A DNA stretch of 64,000 bases from JASHUC01 sp035523875 (GCA_035523875.1 DATKPY010000036.1:1-64000); one strand, 5' to 3'; positions 18,450-28,017 are shown, counted from the first letter of the stretch. The notes: generated by a model from the sequence alone, not told the origin. Numbers and translations: made by a program.

Positions 18450-19423
18450 ACCGCGGCTCCCCGCGCCCAGGGCAACCGGTCGAGATCGACGTTGCCCCCG
18501 GAGAGGATCACCCCCACGCGCTCGCCGCTCAACGCAAGCGAGCGCTCGAGGAGCGTCGCGACGGGAACGGCGGAGGAGGGCTCGATCACGATCTTCATGA
18601 TCTCCCACACGAGCCGCATCGCCTCGATGATCGCGGGCTCGCTCGCGGTGACGATCTCATCGACCCAGGCGCGGATGAGCGCGAAGCTCAACTCCCCGAG
18701 CGAGCTCCGCAAGCCGTCGCAGATCGTCTGCGGATCTCCGGCCGCGATCACCACGCCCGCCGCGAGCGAGCGGCGCGCATCGTCGGCCGCGGCCGGTTCC
18801 GCCCCGACGATGCGCAGCCGCGGTGAGAGCGACTTTGCCGCGACCGCGACCCCGCTCAGCTGACCGCCGCCACCGACCGGACAGACGATGAGGTCCAAGT
18901 CCGGGACCTGATCGAGGAGCTCGAGCGCCGTGGTGCCCTGACCTGCAATGACGCGCAGGTCGTTGTAGGGGTGCACGAAGTGCGCGCCCGTCTCCTCCAC
19001 GATGCGCTGGCCCGTGTGCTCGCGCGCCGCGAGCGTGGGCTCGCAGAGCGTCACGCGCGCCCCATAGCGCGCGACCGCTTCCTGCTTCACACGCGGCGCG
19101 CTCGCGGGCATCACCACGAATGCCGGGATGCCGCGGTTGCGCGCGGCGAGCGCGACCGCCGCGCCATGATTGCCGGAGGAGTGCGTGACGACGCCGTGGC
19201 GCGCCTCGGCCTCGCTCAGGCTGAAGACCGCGTTGTGCGCACCGCGCGCCTTGAACGCCCCGACGCGCTGGAAGTTCTCGCACTTGAAGTAGAGGCGCGC
19301 GCCGACCCGCGCATCGAGGGTCTCGCTCGTGAGCACCGGCGTGCGGTGTACGAACGGTCGGATGCGCGCTGCCGCCTCTTTGATCTCGGCGAGCGTGAGG
19401 AGCGGCGAGCGCGACTCGCTCAT
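18446..19423 (-). CDS. PLP-dependent threonine/serine dehydratase or serine racemase-like enzyme
   Basis: The 325-residue protein belongs to fold-type II PLP enzymes. The Schiff-base lysine is K58 in GAFKARGA, the asparagine loop is SSGNHGAAVA, and the phosphate-binding loop is PVGGGGQLSG (about 181-190). It lacks the C-terminal regulatory ACT domain of biosynthetic IlvA, so it fits the catabolic TdcB/serine racemase group of about 320 residues. It could dehydrate threonine or serine, or racemise serine; sequence alone does not decide. It stands alone between the small DUF3096-like gene and lpdA. Confidence 0.88.
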   Translation of the reverse strand: MSESRSPLLTLAEIKEAAARIRPFVHRTPVLTSETLDARVGARLYFKCENFQRVGAFKARGAHNAVFSLSEAEARHGVVTHSSGNHGAAVALAARNRGIPAFVVMPASAPRVKQEAVARYGARVTLCEPTLAAREHTGQRIVEETGAHFVHPYNDLRVIAGQGTTALELLDQVPDLDLIVCPVGGGGQLSGVAVAAKSLSPRLRIVGAEPAAADDARRSLAAGVVIAAGDPQTICDGLRSSLGELSFALIRAWVDEIVTASEPAIIEAMRLVWEIMKIVIEPSSAVPVATLLERSLALSGERVGVILSGGNVDLDRLPWARGAAV

Positions 19424-19447
19424 GAGGGAGACTCCCGCATCGGGCCT

Positions 19448-20875
19448 TCAGAGATTGAGGGAGTCGATTGCGCGCTTGTCGGCGTTGAGTGCGGCCTCGT
19501 GCACCGCCTCGGAGAGCGTCGGATGCGCATGCATCGTGCGCTGCAGATCCTCGGCGCTCGCCGAGTACTCGAGCGCGAGCACCGTCTCGGCGATGAGCTC
19601 GCCCGCGAACGGACCGACGATGTGCACGCCCAAGATCTCATCGTCATCGCGCGCGGCGATCAGCTTGACGAATCCCTGCGCCGCCTCGAGCGCGCGCGCC
19701 CGGCCGTTCGCGAGGAACGGGCAGTTGCCGAGCTTGTACGGCCGCCCGCTCGCTTTGACCTGCTCCTCGGTGAGCCCGACGCTCGCGATCTCGGGGGCCG
19801 TGTAGATCACGGAGGGCACGGCCTGGTAGTTCACCTCCCCGAAGCGCCCGGCGATCAGGTCCGCGACCATGACGCCCTCCTCCTTGCCCTTGTGCGCGAG
19901 CATCGGACCGCGCACGCAATCTCCCACCGCGTAGATGCCCGGCACGCCCGTGCGGCAGTGATCGTCGACTTTGATGAAGCCGCGCTCATCGAGCTCGACG
20001 CCGGTGCCGGCTGCCAGGAGCTCGTGCGTGTACGGACGGCGGCCAACCGCGACGATGAGCTGATCGAAGGCGAGCGACTGCTCGCCCTTCGCATCGCGGT
20101 AGCTGACGGTGACGGCATCCCCCGCGAGCGTCGCACCCGTGACGGTCGCGCCCAGGCGGATGTCGAGACCCTGGCGCTTCAAGTGCCGCAGCGCCTCGCG
20201 GGCGAGCTGCCGGTCGTAGCTCGCGAGGAACTCCGGCAGTGCCTCGAGCACCACGACCTCGCTTCCGAGGCGGCGCCATACGCTCCCCAGCTCGAGCCCG
20301 ATCGCGCCGGCGCCGATCACCCCGAGACGCGTCGGGACGGCTGCGAGCTCGAGCGCGTCCCAGGAATCGAGGATGCGCTGGTGATCGAACGGAGCGAACT
20401 TGAGCTCGATGGGCGCGGAGCCCGAGGCGAGCACGACGTTGCGCGCGGTCAAGTCGCGCCGCGACCCGTCGAGCGCGGTGAGCTCGATGCGCTTATCGAG
20501 AAGGAGCCGCCCGTGGCCCTGCAGGCCCGTCACCTTGGCCGCCTTGAATAGCGCGCTCACCCCGTCGGTCATCTTGCGCACGATGCCCGCCCGGTGTTGC
20601 TGCAGCGTCGCGAGATCGACCGAGATGCCGGAGGCGCGGATGCCGCGCGTCGGAAACTCCTCGTGCAGGCGGTGGTAGAGCTCCGTCGACTCGAGCAGCA
20701 CCTTGGAGGGGATGCACCCGGCGTTGAGGCAGGTGCCGCCGAAAGCCGCGGTGCCATCGTGGTTCTTCCACTCATCGATGCACGCGACCGAGAGGCCGTT
20801 CTGTGCCGCGCGGATCGCCGCCGGATAGCCGGCCGGCCCGCCGCCAATCACCACCACATCGAAGGCATCCACCAT
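19448..20875 (-). CDS. lpdA: Dihydrolipoyl dehydrogenase (E3)
   Basis: The 475-residue flavoprotein reoxidises dihydrolipoyl groups of the 2-oxoglutarate dehydrogenase complex. It shows the FAD-binding VVIGGGPAGYPAAIRAAQNG at the N-terminus, the redox disulfide in GGTCLNAGCIPSK, an NAD-binding LGVIGAGAIGLELGSVW, the second FAD motif GIYAVGDCVRGPMLAHKG, and the catalytic AHPTLSEAVHEAA near the C-terminus. It follows sucB by 8 bases, so the three subunits form one operon. Confidence 0.96.
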   Translation of the reverse strand: MVDAFDVVVIGGGPAGYPAAIRAAQNGLSVACIDEWKNHDGTAAFGGTCLNAGCIPSKVLLESTELYHRLHEEFPTRGIRASGISVDLATLQQHRAGIVRKMTDGVSALFKAAKVTGLQGHGRLLLDKRIELTALDGSRRDLTARNVVLASGSAPIELKFAPFDHQRILDSWDALELAAVPTRLGVIGAGAIGLELGSVWRRLGSEVVVLEALPEFLASYDRQLAREALRHLKRQGLDIRLGATVTGATLAGDAVTVSYRDAKGEQSLAFDQLIVAVGRRPYTHELLAAGTGVELDERGFIKVDDHCRTGVPGIYAVGDCVRGPMLAHKGKEEGVMVADLIAGRFGEVNYQAVPSVIYTAPEIASVGLTEEQVKASGRPYKLGNCPFLANGRARALEAAQGFVKLIAARDDDEILGVHIVGPFAGELIAETVLALEYSASAEDLQRTMHAHPTLSEAVHEAALNADKRAIDSLNL

Positions 20876-20883
20876 CTCGTCTC

Positions 20884-22149
20884 CTACAGGCCGAGCAGCA
20901 TTCGCCCCGGATCCTCGAGGCTCTCCTTCACCGCGACGAGGAACTGCACCGCCTCGCGCCCGTCGATGATGCGATGATCGTAGGTGAGCGCGAGGTACAT
21001 CATCGGGCGCACCGCGATTGCCCCGCTCACGACCACCGGCCGCTCCTGAATCTTGTGCATCCCCAGGATCGCGCTCTGCGGAGCATTCACGATCGGGGTC
21101 GAGAGCAGCGAGCCGAACACCCCGCCGTTCGTGATCGTGAAGGTGCCGCCCGTCAGGTCCTCGAGCGCGATCGTGCCATCGCGTGCGCGCGTGGCGTAGG
21201 CGGCGATCTCCTTCTCGAGCGTCGCGAAGCTCTTCGCATCCGCATCGCGCACGATGGGCACGATCAACCCGCGGTCGGTCGAGACCGCGACACCGATATC
21301 GTAGTACTCGCGATAGAGGATGTCGGTGCCGTCGACCGCGGCGTTCACCACCGGAAAGCGCTTCAAGGCCTCGATGGCGGAGCGCACGAAGAACGACATG
21401 AAGCCGAGCTTCACGCCGTGCTCGCGCTCGAAACGATCCTTGTGGCGGGCGCGCAGCTCCTGCACCGCCGTGAGATCCACCTCGTTGAAGGTGGTGAGGA
21501 GCGCCTGGGTCGCCTGCGCCTCGATCAGGCGCTGCGCGATGCGCTGACGCAGGCGCGTCATCGCCACGCGCTGCTCGGTGCGCGCGCCGCGCACCGCGGG
21601 CGCCTCGTGCGGTAGCGGCGCCCGCGCGAGCGGCGCGGCGGCCGCCGGCGCCGCAGGCGCGCCGCTCGTCGTCGTGCGCTCACCGAGATAGCCGATCACA
21701 TCGGCCTTGGTGAGGCGCCCGTCGCGACCGGAGGCGGGGATGGCGGCGGCATCGAGCCGGTTCTCCTCGACGAGCCTGCGGGCCGAGGGACTGAGCTTCG
21801 CGGCCGCCGCAGGCACCGCCGCGACGGGCGCGGTCGCTGCAGGCGCAGCCGTTGCAGGCGCAGCCGTTACCGGCGCGGCGTCTACCGCCTTCACCGCCGG
21901 CGCGCCAGCCGCCTTCTCCTCCAGGAGCGCGAGGAGCTGCCCGGCGGTCACGGTGGCACCGCTTGCCACCTTGAGCTCGCGCACCACTCCGTTTGCGGGC
22001 GCCGGCACCTCGAGGACCACCTTGTCGGTCTCGAGGTCGGCCAGGTTCTCATCGCGCGCGACGCTCTCGCCCGGCTGCTTGTGCCAGCCCACGAGCGTGG
22101 CGTCCGTGATCGACTCGGGCAGCGGCGGCACGCGGATCTCGATCGTCAT
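20884..22149 (-). CDS. sucB: Dihydrolipoyllysine-residue succinyltransferase (E2 of 2-oxoglutarate dehydrogenase)
   Basis: The 421-residue E2 subunit has one lipoyl domain with the modified lysine in LADLETDKVVLEVPAP. An Ala/Pro-rich linker, a peripheral subunit-binding domain (LSPSARRLVEENRLDAAAI) and a catalytic domain ending in YDHRIIDGREAVQFL (active-site His and Asp) follow. The catalytic-domain motif GLIVPIVRDADAKSF is typical of the succinyl-transferring type. It lies between sucA and lpdA, 25 bases after sucA. Confidence 0.96.
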   Translation of the reverse strand: MTIEIRVPPLPESITDATLVGWHKQPGESVARDENLADLETDKVVLEVPAPANGVVRELKVASGATVTAGQLLALLEEKAAGAPAVKAVDAAPVTAAPATAAPAATAPVAAVPAAAAKLSPSARRLVEENRLDAAAIPASGRDGRLTKADVIGYLGERTTTSGAPAAPAAAAPLARAPLPHEAPAVRGARTEQRVAMTRLRQRIAQRLIEAQATQALLTTFNEVDLTAVQELRARHKDRFEREHGVKLGFMSFFVRSAIEALKRFPVVNAAVDGTDILYREYYDIGVAVSTDRGLIVPIVRDADAKSFATLEKEIAAYATRARDGTIALEDLTGGTFTITNGGVFGSLLSTPIVNAPQSAILGMHKIQERPVVVSGAIAVRPMMYLALTYDHRIIDGREAVQFLVAVKESLEDPGRMLLGL

Positions 22150-22174
22150 CGGACGCTCTCCTCGGTTAGGCGCC

Positions 22175-25069
22175 TCACAGGCTCTTCCTGAGCGCAGCTA
22201 CGTTGAGCCGCACCGTGTCGCGGCCGGTGTTCTCGGTTGCCGTGGCATTGAGCGCGGCTTCGACGAGGCTCTGCTGCTCGGCCTCGTGGAGCTTCGCAAT
22301 GCCCGTCGCGGGCGCCGCGGCCGGACCGCGTCCGGCATACAGCACGCGCCGCGATGGGCTCAGCTGCTCCAGGCGATGGCGAATCTGGTACCACGCGCCC
22401 TGGTTCTGCGGCTCCTCCTGACACCAGACGACCTCGCGCGCGTTGGGGTAGCGCTGCAGCATCGCCTCGTAGTCCTCGCTCGGAAACGGATAGAGCTGCT
22501 CGATGCGCGCGAGCGCCACCTCGCGCAGCCCCTCCTTGCGGCGCGCCTTGAGGAGGTCGAAGTACACCTTGCCGCTCGAGCAGACGACGCGCCGCACCTC
22601 GCGCGCGGCGATCTCGTCGATCTCGTCGATCACGCAGGCGAAGCCCCCGCGGCTCAAGTCGGCGAGCGCCGAGACCGCAAGCTCGTGGCGCAGCAGGCTC
22701 TTCGGGGTCATCACGATGAGCGGCTTGCGGAAGGCGCGCAGCATCTGCCGGCGCAGCATGTGGAACATCTGCGCCGGGGTCGAGGGCACGCACACCTGCA
22801 TGTTCTGCTCGGCGCAGAGCTGCAGAAACCGCTCGAGGCGCGCCGAGGAGTGCTCGGGGCCGCCGCCTTCGTAGCCGTGCGGCAGGAAGAGCGCGAGGCC
22901 ACACACGCGTCCCCACTTCGCCTCGCCCGAGGAGATGAACTGATCGATGATGACCTGCGCGCCGTTTGCGAAGTCCCCGTACTGCGCCTCCCAGATTGCG
23001 AGTGCGTTGGGCTCGGTGGTCGAGTAGCCGTACTCGAAGCCCATCACGGCCTCCTCCGACAGCACCGAATCGATCACCTGGAAGCGCGGCTGGTGCTCGC
23101 GCACGTGCTCGAGCGGAATGTAGGTGGCATCGCTCGCCTGATCGTGGAGCACCGCATGGCGATGGAAGAAGGTGCCGCGCCCACTGTCCTGTCCGGAGAT
23201 CCGCACCGAGAAGCCGTCCTCGAGGAGCGTCGCGTACGCAAGCGTCTCCGCGCAGCCCCAGTCGAGCGGCAGCTCGCCCGCGAGCATGCGCGAGCGATTG
23301 GCCATCGCCTGCGCGACGCGCGGATGGAGCACGAAGCCCGCCGGAATCGCGACGAGGCGCGCGCCCAGGGCGGCGAGCCGCTCCGGCGGCACGCTCGTCT
23401 GCACCCACTCGCTCCAGTCGACGTGCTTGTACTGGTTCCAGTCGACGGTGTACTTGTTGCCGATGAGACCGAGCGAGGCGCGGGCTTGCGGCCGGCCCTC
23501 ATCGAGACCCTGACGGTAGCGATCGGCCATCTCCGCCACCTCCTCCGCGGCGACGACGCCCTCGGCGAGCAGCCGATCGGCGTAGAGCTTGCGGGCGGTC
23601 GGGTGCTGGCGGATGACCCGGTACATCGTGGGCTGCGTCGCCGCCGGCTCGTCCGCCTCGTTGTGGCCATGACGGCGGTAGCACACGAGATCGATCACCA
23701 CGTCCTTGTTGAACTTCATGCGGTACTCGAGCGCGAGCCGCCCGACGCACACGACCGCCTCCGGATCGTCGGCGTTGACGTGGAAGATCGGCGCTTCGAG
23801 CATCTTGGCCACGTCGCTGCAGTAGATGGTCGAGCGCGCATCGTGCGGGTCGGACATCGTGAAGCCGACCTGATTGTTGATGATCAGGTGGAGCGTGCCG
23901 CCGGTGTAGAAGCCGCGCGTCTGGGAGAGCTGCAGCGTCTCGGTCACCACGCCCTGCCCGGCGAAGGCGGCATCCCCGTGAATGAGGAGCGGCAGCACGC
24001 GCTCCCCGCGCCCGTCCCCGCGGCGCTCCTGGCGCGCGCGCACCGAGCCCTCGACCACGGAGTCGACCACCTCGAGGTGCGAGGGGTTGAAAGCGAGTGC
24101 CACGTGCACGTTCCCGGCGGCGGTGCGCAGGTCCGAGGAGAAGCCCTTGTGGTACTTCACATCGCCCGAGCCCTGTTCGTGCGCGAGGTCGTACTTGCCC
24201 TCGAACTCCGAGAAGATCGCGAGCGGCGCCTTGCCGAGCACGTTCACGAGCACGTTGAGCCGCCCGCGATGGGCCATGCCGATCACGACCTCCTCGACCT
24301 TTGCGGCCCCGCAGCGGCGGATGAGATCGTCGAGGAGCGGAATGAGGGCATCGCCCCCCTCGAGCGAGAAGCGCCGCTGGCCCACGTACTTGGTGTGCAG
24401 GTAGCGCTCGAGGCCCTCGGCGCAGGTGAGCTGCCAGAGGATGTCGCGGCGCTCCTCGCGCCCGAGCCCCTCGAGCACGCGTGCGGCCTGGAAGCGGTCC
24501 TGGAGCCACAGCCGCTCGTCGGAGTTCGACACGTGCGCGAATTCCGCGCCGATCGTGCCCGCGTAGATCGCCTCGAGCTCGGCCAGAATCTCGCGCAGCT
24601 TCATGCGCTTGGGGATCGCCTCATTGCGACTGCCGGTGAAGAACTCTTGCTCGAGGTCGGGCTCGGTGAGCCCGAAGTACGCGAGGTCGAGCACGCGTGG
24701 CCGCGGACGCACGGTGAGTCCCAGGGGATCGAGATTCGCGATCAAGTGCCCGCGATTGGTCCAGATCTGGATGAGCCGCGAGACCGCAGCCTGCTTGGCG
24801 CTCCCCCCGGAGCCCGCGGCGGCGGCGAGCGCGGCCGGCTCGGACTGGGCGCGTGCGGCGATCGCGCGCTCGATGGCTGCGCGGTCGCGCTCGGCCGCGC
24901 CCCGTGGGGCAAGACCGTCGAAGTACGCGCGCCACTCGGCGGGAACGCCCGCCGGGTCTTTCAGGTATCGCGCGTAGAGAGCTTCTTCGAGATACGCGGC
25001 GTTGCCGCCGTACAGGGGCGTCGGTTCAAGCATGCACAGAAGGTTCGCCGAGGACTCGAGCGCGGCCAC
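22175..25069 (-). CDS. sucA: 2-oxoglutarate dehydrogenase E1 component
   Basis: The thiamine-diphosphate E1 decarboxylates 2-oxoglutarate in the TCA cycle. The 964-residue protein begins with the E2-binding segment (LEPTPLYGGNAAYLEEALY). It contains the ThDP motif region IHGDAAFAGQGVVTETLQLS, the DLVCYRRHGHNEADEP segment and a C-terminal half with MGFEYGYSTTEPNALAIWEAQ. The listed start is a GTG at 25069; an ATG at 25033 would shorten it by 12 residues, and neither has a strong Shine-Dalgarno site. It is the first gene of sucA-sucB-lpdA. Confidence 0.96.
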   Translation of the reverse strand: MAALESSANLLCMLEPTPLYGGNAAYLEEALYARYLKDPAGVPAEWRAYFDGLAPRGAAERDRAAIERAIAARAQSEPAALAAAAGSGGSAKQAAVSRLIQIWTNRGHLIANLDPLGLTVRPRPRVLDLAYFGLTEPDLEQEFFTGSRNEAIPKRMKLREILAELEAIYAGTIGAEFAHVSNSDERLWLQDRFQAARVLEGLGREERRDILWQLTCAEGLERYLHTKYVGQRRFSLEGGDALIPLLDDLIRRCGAAKVEEVVIGMAHRGRLNVLVNVLGKAPLAIFSEFEGKYDLAHEQGSGDVKYHKGFSSDLRTAAGNVHVALAFNPSHLEVVDSVVEGSVRARQERRGDGRGERVLPLLIHGDAAFAGQGVVTETLQLSQTRGFYTGGTLHLIINNQVGFTMSDPHDARSTIYCSDVAKMLEAPIFHVNADDPEAVVCVGRLALEYRMKFNKDVVIDLVCYRRHGHNEADEPAATQPTMYRVIRQHPTARKLYADRLLAEGVVAAEEVAEMADRYRQGLDEGRPQARASLGLIGNKYTVDWNQYKHVDWSEWVQTSVPPERLAALGARLVAIPAGFVLHPRVAQAMANRSRMLAGELPLDWGCAETLAYATLLEDGFSVRISGQDSGRGTFFHRHAVLHDQASDATYIPLEHVREHQPRFQVIDSVLSEEAVMGFEYGYSTTEPNALAIWEAQYGDFANGAQVIIDQFISSGEAKWGRVCGLALFLPHGYEGGGPEHSSARLERFLQLCAEQNMQVCVPSTPAQMFHMLRRQMLRAFRKPLIVMTPKSLLRHELAVSALADLSRGGFACVIDEIDEIAAREVRRVVCSSGKVYFDLLKARRKEGLREVALARIEQLYPFPSEDYEAMLQRYPNAREVVWCQEEPQNQGAWYQIRHRLEQLSPSRRVLYAGRGPAAAPATGIAKLHEAEQQSLVEAALNATATENTGRDTVRLNVAALRKSL

Positions 25070-25190
25070 ACCCGCTGCGGTTCACCGTCCGAGTCCCCGA
25101 GAGGTTTGCAGGCGTGGGATGGGCCTGAATTTTACCGCAAAAGGCGCATCGCGAGGAAATGCGGTCCGCCGAGGCTCCCGGGGCGGGCCG

Positions 25191-25685
25191 CTAAACGCGC
25201 GGGACGGTCCCCAAGAGCCAGAGCTCGTAACCGACGAGCGCGACGTAGCCGCCCAGCACCCCGTAGAGCAGGAGGCTCACCGGCACCCGGCGGAATGCGC
25301 GCACCCGCGCCGCGACGGTGAGGAGCACCACACCGAGGGCCGTGAGCGCGATCTTCGCCGGCACGAAGCCCACCGGGTCGACCGCCAGGAACGCCGCCAT
25401 GATCGGATTCGCCTCGAGCGCCCCGCGCCCGAGCAAGGTGAGGGTGAGGAGCGCATCCGCCATCGAGAAGAGCACGATCAGGAGCGCCGCCGCGAGCCAT
25501 TGCGGGCGGTACCAGTCGGTTGCGACGACCGCGCGATCCCAGGCGCGCCGTGCACTGCGGCGCCGTGGATGAAGGGTGCCGATCACGAGCGCGTGGAGCG
25601 TCCGCTGCCGCCGGTCCGCCACGCGCCGGCGCTCGCCGCTCGGGGGCATGGGAGGAAACGGGCTGAACTCCGTCGTGATCTGCAT
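25191..25685 (-). CDS. Membrane protein of unknown function (DUF5658-like)
   Basis: From the ATG at 25685 the product is 163 residues. After an N-terminal Arg-rich soluble part of about 65 residues there are three to four transmembrane helices, including LAAALLIVLFSMADALLTLTLL, IALTALGVVLLTVAARV and VSLLLYGVLGGYVALVGYELWLL. The segment ADALLTLTLLGRGALEANPIMAAFL, with Asp, Glu and Asn in or next to a helix, is the recognisable DUF5658-type signature. Function is unknown. It is on the strand opposite dsbA, with 183 bases between the two starts that must hold both promoters. Confidence 0.7.
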   Translation of the reverse strand: MQITTEFSPFPPMPPSGERRRVADRRQRTLHALVIGTLHPRRRSARRAWDRAVVATDWYRPQWLAAALLIVLFSMADALLTLTLLGRGALEANPIMAAFLAVDPVGFVPAKIALTALGVVLLTVAARVRAFRRVPVSLLLYGVLGGYVALVGYELWLLGTVPRV

Positions 25686-25868
25686 TATGTTGTTCTTCTC
25701 GACCAGACCCCTGCGTCGCAGCATTCTAGCGGGCCGCACGCACGGCAAGTCGTCAAAAAACTGCCGGCCGCCCCCGAATCATCGGCGCTGGCCGAGGCGC
25801 GGTCAACGACGGATGGAGGGGGCGGTAAACTTGCCGCGCATCGCTCTGTCTGTCGATTGGGAGCCGCT

Positions 25869-26549
25869 ATGCGCATGAGTCGCCTGACCGTTCTGCCGTT
25901 CCTCGCCCTCGCCGCCATGAGCGCTGCGGCGCAGACGCCCGCGCACTGGACCGCGGGGGAGAATTACTTCCCCATCGTGCCCGCGCAGCCGACGAACCTC
26001 CCGCCCGGCAAGGTGCTGGTGACCGAGGTGTTCTCCTACGCCTGCCCGGCCTGCTACCAGTTCTATCCCGTGGCGGATCGGCTGCGCGAGAGCCTGCCTG
26101 CGAATGCGGAGCTCAACTTCGTTCCCGCCGGCTTCAACCCGGCCGAGGACTGGCCGGTGTTCCAGCGCGCTTACCTCACCGCGCAGGTGCTCGGCATCGC
26201 CGCGAAGCACCACGATGCCATGTTCAACGCGGTGTGGAAGAGCGGCGAGCTCGCGGTGGAGGACACCACGACCAATCGCCTGAAGGATCCGCTGCCGACG
26301 ATCGAGGATGTGGCGAAGTTCTATCAGCGGGTCGCCGGAGTGGACGCGGCGCGCTTCGTCGCCACGGCGAACTCCTTCAGCATCGAGCTCAAGATCAAGC
26401 GCGCCGACGCTTACATCACGGCCTGTCAGGTCGACTCGACGCCCACGATCATCGTCAACGGCAAATACCGCCTCAACGTGCAATCCGCCGGCGGCTACGA
26501 CCAGACCATCCAGCTCGTGAAGTACCTGGTGGCGCGCGAGAGCCGCTAG
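25869..26549 (+). CDS. dsbA: Thiol:disulfide interchange protein DsbA family
   Basis: The 226-residue precursor has a cleavable signal peptide (LTVLPFLALAAMSAAAQ) and the thioredoxin-fold active site CPAC at 59-62 in FSYACPACYQF. The cis-proline loop is in VDSTPTIIVNGKY near the C-terminus. The central helical insertion is of DsbA size. CPAC instead of the E. coli CPHC is common in beta- and gammaproteobacterial DsbA homologues. It oxidises cysteines of exported proteins. No dsbB is nearby. Confidence 0.9.
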   Translation: MRMSRLTVLPFLALAAMSAAAQTPAHWTAGENYFPIVPAQPTNLPPGKVLVTEVFSYACPACYQFYPVADRLRESLPANAELNFVPAGFNPAEDWPVFQRAYLTAQVLGIAAKHHDAMFNAVWKSGELAVEDTTTNRLKDPLPTIEDVAKFYQRVAGVDAARFVATANSFSIELKIKRADAYITACQVDSTPTIIVNGKYRLNVQSAGGYDQTIQLVKYLVARESR

Positions 26550-26676
26550 CCTCTCGGGCGCGCGGGCCATCGGGCGGTTGCGCTGCGCTCCCGCGCGGAC
26601 CGCATCCAAACGGCGCGCTCGGCGCATCCTTACTCGTGAAAGGCCCGCGTTTGGCGGGTTGCGAGGAGGCGGCGAC

Positions 26677-27123
26677 ATGAGTCACGGGGCGAATGCCGGA
26701 ACGGTCGGCGCGATCGTCAGTATCTTCTTCTTCCTGTTCCTCACGATTTCGGCCGTCGCGGGCATCATCTACGACTACCGTAAGCGGCGGCTGCAGGTGG
26801 AGGCGCTGCGCATCGCCGTCGAGCACGGCGAGCGGCTCGACCCCGCCCTCATGGAGCGCCTGATCGCGCAGCACCGGGAGAGGCCGTCCAACGACACTCG
26901 GCTCATCCCGCACTACATGCAGATCGGCGGCATCATCACGACGGCCGCGGGGATCGGCATCGCGCTGCTTTCGTTCTTCATCGGCCACGTCGCCCCGATC
27001 ACGCTCTATCCGATCCTCGGTGCGGGCATCGTCGTCGTGTGCGTGGGCCTCGGGTTGCTGGTCGCCGCCCGCGCGATGAAGCGCGGGGGTGCGTTCGACG
27101 ACCCGGCGGATCGGGCCGCGTGA
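26677..27123 (+). CDS. Membrane protein of unknown function (DUF6249-like) upstream of an ECF sigma factor
   Basis: The 148-residue protein begins at the ATG at 26677, preceded by GAGGAGG about 8 bases upstream. It has one N-terminal helix (AIVSIFFFLFLTISAVAGIIY), a charged cytoplasmic segment with YRKRRLQVEALRIAVEHGE, and two further helices (GIITTAAGIGIALLSFFIG and ILGAGIVVVCVGLGLLVAARAM). DUF6249 proteins of this layout occur beside sigma-factor genes in several gammaproteobacteria. Its stop codon overlaps the GTG start of the sigma factor, so the products are made together. Confidence 0.75.
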   Translation: MSHGANAGTVGAIVSIFFFLFLTISAVAGIIYDYRKRRLQVEALRIAVEHGERLDPALMERLIAQHRERPSNDTRLIPHYMQIGGIITTAAGIGIALLSFFIGHVAPITLYPILGAGIVVVCVGLGLLVAARAMKRGGAFDDPADRAA

Positions 27124-27671
27124 ATGGGCCCCCGCCGCGCAGCCGTCTCGGCGTGGCGGACGAGCGGCTCCTCGCGGCACTCGCGATCGCAGGTGACGAC
27201 GAGGCCTTCGGGGAGCTGGTGCGCCGGCGCCAGGAGCCCATCCGTCAGCTGCTGCGTCGTCTGTGCCGCGATGCGACGCTCGCCGACGATCTCGCGCAGC
27301 AGACCTTCGTGCAGGCATGGCGGAGCGTGCGCGCCCTTCGCGCGCCCGCGGCTTTCGGCGCGTGGCTGCGCAAGCTCGCGGTGAACGTGTGGCTGCAGCA
27401 CGCGCGCACGCGCGCGGCGCAGGCGCGCGAGGCCGCCGGCGCCACACCACCCGAGCAGTCCGTCGAGCCGGCAACCGGTGAGCGGCTCGATCTCGATCAC
27501 GCGCTCGCGGCTTTGCCGACGCCGGTGCGGCTGTGTATCGTCCTCGCGTACGCCGAGCGGATGAGTCATCGCGAGGTGAGCGAGATGACGGGAATACCCC
27601 TGGGCACGGTGAAATCACATATCGCGCGCGGCGCGGCGCGGCTGCGCATCCGGCTCGCAGCCTATGGATGA
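27120..27671 (+). CDS. RNA polymerase sigma factor, ECF subfamily
   Basis: From the GTG at 27120, which overlaps the upstream stop (GTGA), the product is 183 residues. Region 2 is at about 20-80, with LADDLAQQTFVQAWRSVRAL and FGAWLRKLAVNVWL. Region 4 is at about 120-180, with PVRLCIVLAYAERMSHREVSEMTGIPLGTVKSHI, the helix-turn-helix that reads the -35 element. Regions 1 and 3 are absent, as expected for ECF factors. The next gene overlaps its end and probably encodes its regulator. Confidence 0.92.
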   Translation: MNGPPPRSRLGVADERLLAALAIAGDDEAFGELVRRRQEPIRQLLRRLCRDATLADDLAQQTFVQAWRSVRALRAPAAFGAWLRKLAVNVWLQHARTRAAQAREAAGATPPEQSVEPATGERLDLDHALAALPTPVRLCIVLAYAERMSHREVSEMTGIPLGTVKSHIARGAARLRIRLAAYG

Positions 27672-28017
27672 GCCGATGCACGAGCACCCGGATGAGGATC
27701 TGCGGCAGCTCTTCGAGCGCGCGCGCACACCGCTTGCGGCTGAAGCATTCCTCGCAGCGCTCGATGCGCGGCTCGCCGCCGCACAGCGTCGCGCCCAGCG
27801 GCGGCGCGCCGTGGCCGTGGCGCTCGGCGTCGCGCTCGCCGCGGCGCTCGCGCTCGTTGCGGCACCGTTGTTGACCCACCTTTCCCTCGCCGTGGGCGCA
27901 GAGTCGCAGGGCGCCAGCGCGCGGCTCGGCGCTGCGCTCGCCTCGCCCGGCGGCTGGGGCCTTGCGCTCGCGCTCGCGCTGCTCCTCCTGCGCCGCAGCG
28001 GCGCGCTCGGACGCTGA
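27664..28017 (+). CDS. Putative membrane anti-sigma factor or sigma-associated small protein
   Basis: The 117-residue protein starts at an ATG inside the last codons of the sigma gene. It has a soluble N-terminus of about 48 residues (DEDLRQLFERARTPLAAEAFLAALDARL), a transmembrane helix (VAVALGVALAAALALVAAPLL) and a second hydrophobic stretch at the C-terminus (GLALALALLLL). The position and topology fit an anti-sigma factor that holds the ECF factor at the membrane, but no zinc-binding anti-sigma motif is present. The role is inferred from context. Confidence 0.65.
   Translation: MDEPMHEHPDEDLRQLFERARTPLAAEAFLAALDARLAAAQRRAQRRRAVAVALGVALAAALALVAAPLLTHLSLAVGAESQGASARLGAALASPGGWGLALALALLLLRRSGALGR

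Noticed and set aside
21707..25321. A 3.6-kb open frame on the plus strand opposite sucA and sucB
   Set aside because: It mirrors codon third-position bias of the real minus-strand genes and shows no recognisable domain.
27664..28017. A classical zinc-binding anti-sigma factor
   Set aside because: There is no HxxxCxxC motif; only position and topology support an anti-sigma role.
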